A stretch of 64,000 nt of DNA from Thermophagus sp052400625 (GCA_052400625.1 JBQTGH010000011.1), one strand, 5' to 3'; positions 36,090-44,957 are shown, numbered from the stretch's first letter. Made by a program: numbers and translations. Notes: generated by a model from the sequence alone, not told the origin.

Positions 36090-36965
36090 TCAATTAGTGA
36101 CCTTTAAAACCCTGTATTTCTTTATTTTAAAATGATCGGTTATTTCGCGGTGTTGCTCTTCCGGTGCAACGATCAGGGCCGTGGACAGCACTTCTGCATC
36201 GGCAGCGGTAGGTGACTGAACACAGCAGAGAAGGGCCTCTTGTACCGGCTCATTTTTTCGGTTGTCCCATATATGGGGTTGTTGTTGGTTGCCGGCACGG
36301 GTAGAGCTTACAGATACAGCGTCATCATTGAGCTTCCAGACTTCATCCTTCCGTTGTGAGGCTTTCAAGGAAAAGGGCCAGAAGGTGCCGTGGGGATGGC
36401 TGCCCCGGGTAAGAATGGAACTGCCGCCAAAGCTGATAAAGGCATTGGTTATTTCCATTTCTTTCAGGATGATTGCCGCCAAATCCAAAGCCCATCCTTT
36501 CCCGACGCCACCAAAATCAAGAGACACCGCTCTTTGCAGAAAGCGAATCCGACAATCTTCGCGGTTTACTTCTACCAATTCTTCCGGATCACCAATGGAA
36601 GAGAACGAGGAATGCGCAATCGGATGATTGCTTTTTAGAGATGAATAAAATGTTCCTCCGAAAATATTAAAATAACCATTGGTCAGTCGATAATAGCTAC
36701 AACCTCGAAGAATGTATTCAGCCAGCAAAGGATTAACTGAAGTCATGCCTTGGTGGGCCTCACGATTTATCCGAAACGTTTCTGCATTGGGGGCGTGTCG
36801 GTCAAGAAGTTCTTGAAGCGTTTTAATTTCCCTGATGATTGTTGTGGCAGCCAATTCAGCGCATTCCTGATCCACCCCATGGAAGATAATATCCAAAGAG
36901 GTGTTCATCAGGAATGCGTTGGCATGAAATGGTGGATCACAATTTAGGTTCCCATCCTTTTTCAT
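36090..36965 (-). CDS. ApbE-like FAD:protein FMN transferase, no signal peptide
   Basis: 291-aa ApbE-fold protein, expected to transfer FMN from FAD to Thr or Ser of a target protein. The flavin/metal motifs are present: SLDFGGVGKGWALD (~150-163; DxGGxxKG) and the Mg-binding block SPTAADAEVLSTALI near ~258-272. The start ATG lies 29 bp inside the upstream Gfo/Idh gene, so translation is coupled. No signal peptide is visible (MKKDGNLNCDPPFHANAF), which is unusual, since ApbE proteins of this phylum are normally lipoproteins or exported, and its neighbours are Tat proteins. M20 is an alternative start. I found no obvious flavinylation motif in neighbouring proteins, so the target is unknown. 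Confidence 0.82.
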   Translation of the reverse strand: MKKDGNLNCDPPFHANAFLMNTSLDIIFHGVDQECAELAATTIIREIKTLQELLDRHAPNAETFRINREAHQGMTSVNPLLAEYILRGCSYYRLTNGYFNIFGGTFYSSLKSNHPIAHSSFSSIGDPEELVEVNREDCRIRFLQRAVSLDFGGVGKGWALDLAAIILKEMEITNAFISFGGSSILTRGSHPHGTFWPFSLKASQRKDEVWKLNDDAVSVSSTRAGNQQQPHIWDNRKNEPVQEALLCCVQSPTAADAEVLSTALIVAPEEQHREITDHFKIKKYRVLKVTN

Positions 36966-38286
36966 ACTCTCTTTCCCATAATGACATGGCTTTGTAGCTG
37001 TTTAGGATGTGTCCGTTGGCAGGATCGCATTGGAGGATTTCTCCGGTACGTGAACCGATGTTGGCCAGGTGTCCCAACAAGGTGCTGATGGCGCCCTCGT
37101 CGATGGGGGAGCGTTGTTCCTCTTTTCCCCTGATGGCTTCAAAGAAATTTCGGACATGTTGTGTTGACATGTCACCACCACCTCCCAGTTGGGTTCCGCC
37201 TTCACTGGTTCCGGATTGTTTCTCGCGGATGAGGTGACCATTACGGTCATAAAGTTTATACCCACCCCGATCGACCCAAACCGTTCCTTCGGTGCCGTAA
37301 ATGATGGTTCCTCTACCACCACCGTAAGTATTATGTCCGTTCCGGCTTTTTCCATCCCATTTAATGATCTTATTACCGGGGAATCGAAGGGTGGCATCCA
37401 TGGTGTCGTACATGGTCCAGCCGTCATCGATCCAATGGTATTTGCCGGCATCGACGATGACCTCTTCGGGAAATTTAACCTGCAGGGCCCATCGGGCAAC
37501 GTCCAGTTCATGGATGGCGTTATTTCCGGTTTCGGCCGTGCCGTAATCCCATCCGTACCAGTGCCAGTTATAATCCCACGTGTTGTGCTCGTAAGATTTT
37601 CTGGGAGCGGGTCCTTGCCATAAATCCCAATTGAGGCCTGTGGGAACCGGTGCTTTGACCGGGTTGATCACACGGCCTCTGTTGTTGGAGTAGAAGGCTT
37701 TGGCCATATATGGCGTGCCAATGATTCCGTTATGGATTTCGCGGATGATTTCAATGGTTTCGGCCGAGGAACGTTGCTGGTTCCCCATCTGTATTATCTT
37801 GCCGTAGCGATCACGCGATTTTACCAGTAATTCTCCCTCATAGGGATTATGGCTACACGGCTTTTCCACATAGACATGTTTTCCGGCTTCGTTGGCCAGC
37901 CAAGTGCCGGGCGCATGCCAGTGGTCGGGGGTGGCCAGCAAAACGGCATCCACGTTGGGATCGTCCAGTACTTTGAAGAAGTTTTCTTCCTGTTTGGGAG
38001 CATAATCCAGCGCTTTTGAGAAAGTTTTCCCCGCATTGACCCGTTGTTTTTCCATGACATCGCATAAATACAACAGGCGAACATTGCTTTGGGGCATGGC
38101 GATGGGGGGTAGGTAGGCCCCCAGCCGACGTCCCAGACCAACAATGGCGATGTTCAGTCGATCGTTGGCACCGGGAATGGAAGCATAACTTTTGGCAGTC
38201 ATACCCATTCCTGCCAGCGTCACTCCCGCAGCTCCAAAGGCGGTTTTTTTGATGAATTCCCGTCGCGAATTAATATTGTTTTTCAT
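36937..38286 (-). CDS. Gfo/Idh/MocA-family oxidoreductase, Tat-exported
   Basis: 449-aa exported oxidoreductase. The Tat motif is SRREFIKK (7-14) and the hydrophobic segment ends near ...SYASIPGA. The NAD(P) site is AIVGLGRRLG (~47-56) and the catalytic motif is YVEKPCSHN (~127-135). Aromatic-rich segments such as WDYNWHWYGWDYG and HELDVARWAL are typical of the Bacteroidota Gfo/Idh subgroup found with DUF1080 proteins. It is the second gene of the operon, 26 bp after the DUF1080 gene, and overlaps the ApbE-like gene by 29 bp. It is only distantly similar to the other Gfo/Idh of the operon, so the two are likely to carry out different steps. Confidence 0.87.
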   Translation of the reverse strand: MKNNINSRREFIKKTAFGAAGVTLAGMGMTAKSYASIPGANDRLNIAIVGLGRRLGAYLPPIAMPQSNVRLLYLCDVMEKQRVNAGKTFSKALDYAPKQEENFFKVLDDPNVDAVLLATPDHWHAPGTWLANEAGKHVYVEKPCSHNPYEGELLVKSRDRYGKIIQMGNQQRSSAETIEIIREIHNGIIGTPYMAKAFYSNNRGRVINPVKAPVPTGLNWDLWQGPAPRKSYEHNTWDYNWHWYGWDYGTAETGNNAIHELDVARWALQVKFPEEVIVDAGKYHWIDDGWTMYDTMDATLRFPGNKIIKWDGKSRNGHNTYGGGRGTIIYGTEGTVWVDRGGYKLYDRNGHLIREKQSGTSEGGTQLGGGGDMSTQHVRNFFEAIRGKEEQRSPIDEGAISTLLGHLANIGSRTGEILQCDPANGHILNSYKAMSLWEREYEKGWEPKL

Positions 38287-38312
38287 GATTGATTTCAGAT
38301 TGTTGATTTAAC

Positions 38313-39704
38313 TTATAATTCTTTGATTTTAATATTGCGGAACGCTACTTCATTGCCATGATCCTGCAGGAGGATATGTCCCTCTTCCGCTTCGCCAAAG
38401 TGGGGCCATTTTTTATACTTGCTGTAAGCTACTAATGCCCGCCACATTTGGGTGTTACGTTCGTATTCGACCACCTTAATGCCGTTGAGATAGTGGGCCA
38501 CTTTTTTGCCATTAACGACGATTCTCGCCCGGTTCCAGTGATCGTATCCATTTACATATTTTTGGGTTGGCAGGTAGGGGTTGAATTCCAGTCCATTGGC
38601 GGTGATTAAATCATAGAGGGATCCCAGCGTACGGTTTCCGCTGACACCTTTTTTAGCATCGGGATGATATTTGTCGTCGAGGATTTGAAATTCACATCCG
38701 ATAGAAGAACCGGCGCCCTGATTGAGGTCGGTATCCACAAAATATTTGATGCCGCTGTTAGCTCCCTTGGTGAGTCGGAAGTCTACTTCCAGAATGAAAT
38801 TCCTGTATTTTTTGATGGTGACAATGTCTCCACCGTTGCTGGATTCACCACCATCCGACTCCAAAACTTTAAGAATGCCATTGTTGATGGTCCATCCTTG
38901 CCTGGGGAAATGATCCAGTTTGGCCCCACGCCATCCGTCGGTAGTTGTTCCGTCCCACAATAGCTTCCATCCGTCGGCTTTTTCCCGGTCGGTAAGTTGG
39001 TTGTTCTGATAACTAACCTGCGGGGCTTCCATGTCTTTGTAGGGTTCAAAATCTTCGGCATCAATTTCTTTGATGGTAATATTTTTCCATCGGATCTTTT
39101 TGCCTTCCAAAGATTTATTATTGCCGATATCATGCACTTGAAGGGCGATAAAACCGGTTTCGCTCTTCTCCTCAACCAGATTGGCGGTAGGAATGTCGTT
39201 CACCCACGTCATTATGTGATTGTTATAGGCAATTACTTTGAAGTGGTTCCACTCACCTTTTTTAAAGGCCGATTTGGCTGCGGTATTATAATCCAGCGGA
39301 TATCGCCACCCTTTCCGGGCCTCGTCATAAATGCCACCGGCCCATCCGCGCTTGGTGTCTTCACATTCTACCTGTAACCCGTGGACGCGCCCGTTATGGT
39401 AATCTTTGTAGCTATGGCTTCTGATCTGAACTCCGGAGTTTAATCCTTCATCCATTTTCATGTCATATTCCAATATAAAATTGGTGAATTCCTTTTTGGT
39501 GGCCAGAAATGAGTTGGGGGAATTGGTGACTGAAGTTCCGATGATCATACCGTCGATCACTTCATAGGGGGCTTTGCCGTTGAGAACCTTCCAGCCTTTG
39601 AGGTTTTTACCGTTGAAAAGCTCTTTGTGATTATTTTGTCCATTTGCCGAGAAGCAGGAGGCAAATGCTAATACCAGGAGAAATAAAAAATTATTTTTTC
39701 GCAT
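38313..39704 (-). CDS. Tandem DUF1080 (3-keto-disaccharide hydrolase-like) exported protein
   Basis: 463-aa exported protein with two concanavalin-like DUF1080 domains (~27-222 and ~240-463), each opening with an LFNGKNLKGW/LWDGTTTDGW-type motif and ending in an F/W-RNIKIKEL-type strand. The signal ends near ...SANGQ, and a lipobox-like FASC is also present, so it may be a lipoprotein. DUF1080 (Pfam 3keto-disac_hyd) proteins are now linked to cleavage of 3-keto-glycosides made by Gfo/Idh-type or flavin oxidoreductases. Its position as first gene before two Gfo/Idh genes supports this. The second domain keeps the motifs CEFQILDDKYHPDA and VNGKKVAHYLNG typical of the family; whether both domains are catalytic is unknown. 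Confidence 0.85.
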   Translation of the reverse strand: MRKNNFLFLLVLAFASCFSANGQNNHKELFNGKNLKGWKVLNGKAPYEVIDGMIIGTSVTNSPNSFLATKKEFTNFILEYDMKMDEGLNSGVQIRSHSYKDYHNGRVHGLQVECEDTKRGWAGGIYDEARKGWRYPLDYNTAAKSAFKKGEWNHFKVIAYNNHIMTWVNDIPTANLVEEKSETGFIALQVHDIGNNKSLEGKKIRWKNITIKEIDAEDFEPYKDMEAPQVSYQNNQLTDREKADGWKLLWDGTTTDGWRGAKLDHFPRQGWTINNGILKVLESDGGESSNGGDIVTIKKYRNFILEVDFRLTKGANSGIKYFVDTDLNQGAGSSIGCEFQILDDKYHPDAKKGVSGNRTLGSLYDLITANGLEFNPYLPTQKYVNGYDHWNRARIVVNGKKVAHYLNGIKVVEYERNTQMWRALVAYSKYKKWPHFGEAEEGHILLQDHGNEVAFRNIKIKEL

Positions 39705-39727
39705 AATCAGTGTTTTTTGATTTTAAA

Positions 39728-39790
39728 GCAAATTAATGTTTGTTAATTTTGAACGAGGGATGTTTTTGTGTCGTTTAAGGATGTTTTTGT
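39728..39790 (-). promoter_or_regulatory. Divergent promoter region with two 21-bp-spaced direct repeats (HTCS operator candidate)
   Basis: GGATGTTTTTGT occurs exactly at 39758-39769 and 39779-39790, 21 bp apart, i.e. two helical turns. On the minus strand they lie just upstream of a near-consensus -7 element, TTAATTTGC (39728-39736 reversed), which would serve the DUF1080 operon. AraC-type output domains of hybrid regulators bind such direct repeats, and the divergent gene encodes exactly such a regulator. Confidence 0.6.
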
Positions 39791-39818
39791 CTCAATGAAG
39801 TGAATCTGATAAGGTGTG

Positions 39819-42800
39819 ATGAATTTAATTCGCTGTTTTGTAGTTGTATGTGTGTTTCTTGTTTTTTCCGGGCTTTATGGTCAGTCGGTCCGTTTTGACC
39901 ATTTTGATATCTCCGGTGGGTTATCACAAAATAACATTAACGGACTGGTCATTGATGACAAAGGAAATATCTGGGTGGGGACGCTTGACGGGTTGAATAA
40001 ATACAACGGCTATGCGTTTGAAATCTTTAAACCCATTTCGGGTGAGTCGGAAGGTATTTCGGGCAACCATATTATTTCGATGGGGAGCGGTTTAAACGGA
40101 GACATCTGGATTACCACCCGGGAAGGCGTCTTGAATCGTTATCAGGCCGATGTGAAAAGCTTTAGACAATATCCGGATACGCTTTTTATAGCCGCCGGTG
40201 TTTTTCCTTTTCAGAATCTGATTCAACAGAACGATTCGTTGCTATGGTTCAGTGATGGCGCTAATGCCGGATTGCTTCATTTAGAACGAAATGAATGTCT
40301 GAAATATGGTGCCGGGGGGCTCATCCGCGGGATGATAACCAAAGGAGACAGCGCATTCCTCTATGGCCGTTTTGGAATTGAATATCTAAAGCCCATAATG
40401 ACAGGTGGAACCATCGATCTGGAAAGTTCCCGAATAAGTAATTTCCCCTGTTATCATTTAGCACGGGACGGTAGTTCCTGGTATGTGGTTTCTGACCGGG
40501 GCATTGAGTTGCTGTTGTCGGACTTTACATCGCGCACCCCGGTGGTTGCCTTTGAGGCGTTGGGTCTTTCGGGCCTGTCTGCTTCTATGCTCAACAGCTT
40601 TGCCGTTCATAAGGGTACGTTCTGGCTGGGGGATGATAATTTGCTGGTACGCATCCGAAAAGAGGGGAAAAGGTATAACGCAGATCGCTTCCGGTATGAC
40701 CCGGAAAATGATTTCTCCTTCAAGGGGTATCATGTTACCCATCTTCAGTTTGACAAGCTTGGCAACTTGTGGATTGGGACCCAGAAAAACGGATTGAATC
40801 ATTTCAACTATCGGAAAAATCAGTTCCTGCATTACAACTGGAACCGCCCTCTGTTGACGAGTCCCGATACCGATCCTGTCCGGGCCATATGTAAACGTAA
40901 AAATGGAGAAATATGGCTGGGCTTTGACAGGAACGGGATCGGCATCATTGGTCCGGGAGGCGAGCAAACATACATCGATCATTATTACACATCCAACGGA
41001 GAAAAAAAAGCGATTACCAATGTTCGATCCATTTATGAAGACTCTTCCGGAAATATATGGATTGGTGAATCCAAGGGATTGTTTATCTACAATGAATCGC
41101 GCAGACGAATAGAAACGGCGGGGTGTCAATATGCTTGGGACTGGCCCTATTATTGTTATTCGGTGAAGGAACTTGAACCCGGTACTTTGACGTTGACGTC
41201 CACTCAAAAAATAGGGTTGGTTTCTCTTGAAACGGGTGAATTGTCTGTCATTGAATTGAATGTCGATGACGGGAATCATTGGGGTAATGTGCGCGATATC
41301 GTAAAGGATAACAATGGCCATTTGTGGATCGCCAAAAATGAAAACGGGCTGATTAAATATGAAGGCCGGGATACACCGGTTAAAGCCATTCGAACGTCTA
41401 CCCATGGATTGTCCGACAACAAAGTTTATTGTCTTTTGGCTCGTGGTGACAGTCTTTGGATCGGGACCAATGCAGGTCTTAATCTGTTCAGTATATCGGG
41501 CGATACCATCCTTAGGAAGTACTTCGAAAAGGATGGATTATCTAATAATATTGTTTACAGTTTGATGAGCGATTCCAAAGATCATCTTTGGATGAGCACC
41601 AACAGAGGGATTACGCGGTTTGATCCCGAGACAGGACAATTTACCGTTTATCTGGGCAATGACTTCTTTATGGATGATGCCTATTGTGCCGACGAGGCGG
41701 GATTTATTTTTTATGGCGGCTATACGGGAGTGGTGAGTTTTCATCCCGACAGCATCGTCGCCCCTCATTCCCGGATAAAGGCTTGCTTTGAGGGCTTCCA
41801 TTTGTTTAACCGGGAGGTGTTTCCCGGCGATACGGTAGGGAAACGAGTACTGATAAAGCAACCTTTGGAATCCGGAGATGAGATAAGACTGAAGCATGAC
41901 GAAAATTCATTTTCCATATTGGTGGGTGCTTATCCTTTTGATTATCCGAATCATAATATATGTCGATACCGACTGTCGGGGCTTCAGGAAGAGTGGGTTT
42001 ATTTATCCCCCGGCAACCGACAGGCTTCATATACCGTGGTGCCACCGGGGGAATACCACTTTGAGCTTCAGGCGGGTGCTACGCCTCACTCATTTGGTGC
42101 TACCGCTCAATTAAAAATTGTTATTGTGCCACCGTTTTGGCGGACCTCCTGGTTTAAAGGAGGATTGATGCTTTTGTTGTTGGGACTGATTTTGGGAGGC
42201 TATCAAATCCGGCTGAGGCAGGTCAGAAAAAGAAACCTGCTGCTGAAAACTCGAGTGGAGGAACAGACTAAAGAACTAAGAGAGCGCAATCAACAGATTC
42301 TTGAGATGTCCCAAAAGCTTCATGAGGCCGATCAGTCCAAACTGCGGTTTTTTACCAATATTTCTCATGATTTTCGAACCCCTCTGACCCTTATTCTGGC
42401 GCATCTCGATCACCTTGACCGGAATAAAGCCCGAGCGGTGCGCATCATCCGGAACAATGCCCGTCGTTTGTTGAATATGATTAATCAACTGATTGACTTG
42501 CGAAAACTGGATCAGGGAAAACTTAAATTGTCCGTTTCCAAATTCGATGTGATATCGTTCATTCAGGAGGTAATTCAGAATTTTCAGCCTCTGGCCAACC
42601 AAAAGAATATTGAAATCCGGTTTTTCTCGTCCAGGGAGAAGTTGGAGGTCTGGCTAGATGTGGATAAAATGGAAAATATTGTTGGTAACCTGCTGTCCAA
42701 TGCCATCAAATATTCTTCTGAAGGGAGTCCGGTATTGGTGAGTGTCGGTGAAAAAGAGAATTGGTTCTACATAGAGGTGGAAGATCAGGGGCCCGGAATG

Positions 42801-43868
42801 TCGGAAGAGGAAGTGAAAAATATATTTGATCGTTTTTATCGCTCTGAGAATGTGGAAAAACATACCTCCGGACACGGCATCGGGCTGACCATCGTGAAAG
42901 GTCTTACCGAACTACAAAAGGGGAAGGTGGCAATTAAAAGTTCCAAAGGGTCCGGCACTCGGTTTAGATTATATTTTTTAAGTGGGCGAGACCATTATGC
43001 GGCGGGAGATTTCGGGAATTCCAATTTGGCTGATGCGCTTTGGAAGGAGAACTTAATATTGGAGGATATTACCGATGATTTTTCGCGTTTCTCCGGGCAA
43101 AAGATCCTTGTTGCAGAAGACAATCCTGAATTGTCGGGGCTATTAAAAGAGTTGCTCGAAAAATGGTTTGAGGTGAGGATCGCCGGGAATGGGAAACAGG
43201 CCCTGAAAATGGTGTCGGATTTTCCTCCCGATCTTATTATTTCCGATATCATGATGCCGGTGATGGATGGTATCGAATTTTGTAAAATAGTGAAGAGCGA
43301 TGCTCGTACTTCGCATATCCCCATTGTCTTGTTGACGGCCCGTATCGATGAGGAGGTGCAGATTGAAGGGTTCCAGTTGGGCGTTGATGATTATATAGAA
43401 AAACCATTTAATACCAGAATATTCCTGGCTCGCGTAAAATCGCTGCTGGAAAACCGACAAAAGATTCGGCGGCATCTGGAGACAGACGATAATTTACTGA
43501 CCGTAGATCCGGCTCTTTCAGATCAGGATAAGGATTTTTTAAATTCAGTTAATGTTATGATTGAAGAAAAGTATTCCGATTCTGCATTTAATGTTGAAGT
43601 TCTTAGCAAAGAACTTTTTATGAGTCGTTCTTCATTTTACCGAAAATTTAAAAACTTGACGGGTATGACCGCGGCCGATTATCTGCGGAAGATTCGCCTT
43701 CATAAAGCGGCCAGGCTGATAAAATATGAAGAGGTACCTGTGAGTGAGGTGGCAGAATATGTGGGCTTCCAGAGTGTGGCTCATTTTCGCAAAAGCTTTA
43801 AAAACGAGTTCGGTTCCACCCCCGGATCTTGGAGTAAGAAGTATCGTTCAAAGGATGTTCGACCCTAA
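39819..43868 (+). CDS. Hybrid two-component system regulator (HTCS)
   Basis: 1349-aa inner-membrane sensor and transcription factor in one chain. A signal peptide (~1-22, ...GLYGQ) precedes two seven-bladed periplasmic propellers (~25-690; repeated GNIWVGT/LWIGT motifs), a Y_Y_Y domain (~700-780), a transmembrane helix (~787-805), HisKA with His850 in NISHDFRTP, an ATPase domain with NLLSNAIKYS and GHGIGLTIV, a receiver with phospho-acceptor Asp1143 (DLIISDIMMPVMDG) and a C-terminal AraC-type DNA-binding domain (~1243-1345). All key residues are intact. It is divergent from the DUF1080/Gfo-Idh/ApbE operon and almost certainly activates it on sensing a periplasmic sugar. GTG at 39816 is in frame, but ATG at 39819 is the more likely start. 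Confidence 0.95.
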   Translation: MNLIRCFVVVCVFLVFSGLYGQSVRFDHFDISGGLSQNNINGLVIDDKGNIWVGTLDGLNKYNGYAFEIFKPISGESEGISGNHIISMGSGLNGDIWITTREGVLNRYQADVKSFRQYPDTLFIAAGVFPFQNLIQQNDSLLWFSDGANAGLLHLERNECLKYGAGGLIRGMITKGDSAFLYGRFGIEYLKPIMTGGTIDLESSRISNFPCYHLARDGSSWYVVSDRGIELLLSDFTSRTPVVAFEALGLSGLSASMLNSFAVHKGTFWLGDDNLLVRIRKEGKRYNADRFRYDPENDFSFKGYHVTHLQFDKLGNLWIGTQKNGLNHFNYRKNQFLHYNWNRPLLTSPDTDPVRAICKRKNGEIWLGFDRNGIGIIGPGGEQTYIDHYYTSNGEKKAITNVRSIYEDSSGNIWIGESKGLFIYNESRRRIETAGCQYAWDWPYYCYSVKELEPGTLTLTSTQKIGLVSLETGELSVIELNVDDGNHWGNVRDIVKDNNGHLWIAKNENGLIKYEGRDTPVKAIRTSTHGLSDNKVYCLLARGDSLWIGTNAGLNLFSISGDTILRKYFEKDGLSNNIVYSLMSDSKDHLWMSTNRGITRFDPETGQFTVYLGNDFFMDDAYCADEAGFIFYGGYTGVVSFHPDSIVAPHSRIKACFEGFHLFNREVFPGDTVGKRVLIKQPLESGDEIRLKHDENSFSILVGAYPFDYPNHNICRYRLSGLQEEWVYLSPGNRQASYTVVPPGEYHFELQAGATPHSFGATAQLKIVIVPPFWRTSWFKGGLMLLLLGLILGGYQIRLRQVRKRNLLLKTRVEEQTKELRERNQQILEMSQKLHEADQSKLRFFTNISHDFRTPLTLILAHLDHLDRNKARAVRIIRNNARRLLNMINQLIDLRKLDQGKLKLSVSKFDVISFIQEVIQNFQPLANQKNIEIRFFSSREKLEVWLDVDKMENIVGNLLSNAIKYSSEGSPVLVSVGEKENWFYIEVEDQGPGMSEEEVKNIFDRFYRSENVEKHTSGHGIGLTIVKGLTELQKGKVAIKSSKGSGTRFRLYFLSGRDHYAAGDFGNSNLADALWKENLILEDITDDFSRFSGQKILVAEDNPELSGLLKELLEKWFEVRIAGNGKQALKMVSDFPPDLIISDIMMPVMDGIEFCKIVKSDARTSHIPIVLLTARIDEEVQIEGFQLGVDDYIEKPFNTRIFLARVKSLLENRQKIRRHLETDDNLLTVDPALSDQDKDFLNSVNVMIEEKYSDSAFNVEVLSKELFMSRSSFYRKFKNLTGMTAADYLRKIRLHKAARLIKYEEVPVSEVAEYVGFQSVAHFRKSFKNEFGSTPGSWSKKYRSKDVRP

Positions 43869-43982
43869 AACGTTCAACCTTTCAGGTGGAATTTGGGATT
43901 GGTAACCGTTTCATTTTTCCTTCATAAGCCTTGAAGCTACTTACATTCAATTATCCACTGTCTACTATTCACAAAGAAAATT

Positions 43983-44011
43983 TTGTTTTGAGAATATTCT
44001 CATTATCTTTG
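43983..44011 (+). promoter_or_regulatory. Promoter with perfect 14-bp palindrome in its spacer
   Basis: TTG (43983-43985), an 18-bp spacer and TATCTTTG (44004-44011) match the Bacteroidota promoter pattern. The spacer contains TGAGAATATTCTCA (43989-44002), a perfect palindrome, where a bound protein would block RNA polymerase. The run also ends in ATTATC, a Fur-type hexamer. Confidence 0.6.
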
Positions 44012-44029
44012 TGTGAACGATAGTTCATT

Positions 44030-44431
44030 ATGGCACGACCCAAAACATTAAGAAAAGTAGTTAAGCCGCCCGGTTTTAAAGGTTATAAGCCTTATGGGCA
44101 TCAGCAAGATAAGGCAAAGTGTGTGGAGCTGCTCTATGAAGAGTATGAGGCTTTAAAGCTGGCCGATTATGATTTGATGACCCATCAGGAGGCTTCAAAA
44201 GTGATGGGTGTCTCTCGTGCCACCTTCGCCAGGATATACGAGCGGGCACGGCGGAAGATGGCGGAGGCCTTGGTGGAGGTGAAAGAGATAAAAGCTGTTT
44301 ATGGTCATGCGCTGCTGGACAAAAGCTGGCTGGTCTGTCGTAGTTGTAATGCACGCTTTACGATCCCCAAAACGGTCGATGATCGAAATTGCCCGGTTTG
44401 CAAATCCTTTAACGTTGAGACAATCAAATAG
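44030..44431 (+). CDS. DUF134/UPF0251-family DNA-binding protein with C-terminal zinc ribbon
   Basis: 133-aa cytoplasmic protein. Residues ~1-90 form the DUF134 region with a sigma-70 region 4-like helix-turn-helix (MTHQEASKVMGVSRATFARI). Residues ~101-130 hold two CxxC knuckles (CRSC and CPVC), a likely metal site. Most family members are shorter and end soon after the HTH, so the added zinc-ribbon-like tail may sense metal or redox state. DUF134 genes typically sit next to NifX-like genes, as here. It is the first gene of the cluster and follows directly on a promoter with a palindrome, so autoregulation is plausible. Confidence 0.82.
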   Translation: MARPKTLRKVVKPPGFKGYKPYGHQQDKAKCVELLYEEYEALKLADYDLMTHQEASKVMGVSRATFARIYERARRKMAEALVEVKEIKAVYGHALLDKSWLVCRSCNARFTIPKTVDDRNCPVCKSFNVETIK

Positions 44432-44451
44432 CTTCGGGGTATTTGTTGGAG

Positions 44452-44550
44452 CCTATGAAGCGAGCATGACCAACTAAGTGTTGCACAACAAGAACATGAA
44501 TAAAAAAGACAGCGTCAGAAGGAGCATGGATCAATTTCCTGTTTGGCGGG
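44452..44550 (+). repeat. Dispersed intergenic element, copy C
   Basis: TGAAGCGAGCATGAC followed by CACAACAAGAACATGAATAA closely matches copy A; the downstream part is more divergent. A CAAC/GTTG stem (44471-44474 with 44480-44483) occupies the position of the copy A hairpin. It separates the DUF134 gene from the NifX-like gene. Confidence 0.6.
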
Positions 44551-44638
44551 AAGGATGGTTTTTTCCTTTAAGGGGATAAAGGGGTGAGCGTTGGACATAA
44601 TAAGCTTTAAACTAATTACATAAATTTATTTTATACGG

Positions 44639-44953
44639 ATGAAGACATTAATAACCTCTACTACAGAAAATTCAGAGGGCCTCTTTGATAAACGTTTTGG
44701 CCGGGCAGCCTGGTTTTGCGTGTTGGATGAAGAGACCGGGGAAACATCATTTCTTAAAAATGAGAATGCCGAAGGGCAGAGCGGAGCCGGCACCAAGACT
44801 GCCGAAAAGGTGGTTGAACTGGGCGTAGAAAAAGTCATTTCCGGCGACTTCGGACCCAAAGCGAAAAAGCTTCTGGAGAAATTCGGCGTACAGATGGTAA
44901 TAATTAATGAAGATCTGAAAGTTATCGATTTAATTAATCGCATTAAAGGATAG
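44639..44953 (+). CDS. NifX/NifB-like dinitrogenase iron-molybdenum cofactor-binding domain protein
   Basis: 104-aa single-domain protein of the Nif-Mo-Co fold: MKTLITSTTENSEGLFDKRF then GRAAWFCVLDEET and the closing SGDFGPKAKKLLEKFGV. Such stand-alone proteins bind iron-sulfur or molybdenum-iron precursor clusters in nitrogen fixers, but they are widespread in anaerobes lacking nitrogenase, where their role is unknown. No nif genes are in the window. It is followed 4 bp later by a DUF5320-like peptide and then two MinD-type ATPases, a recurrent neighbourhood. Confidence 0.85.
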   Translation: MKTLITSTTENSEGLFDKRFGRAAWFCVLDEETGETSFLKNENAEGQSGAGTKTAEKVVELGVEKVISGDFGPKAKKLLEKFGVQMVIINEDLKVIDLINRIKG

Positions 44954-44957
44954 TATT

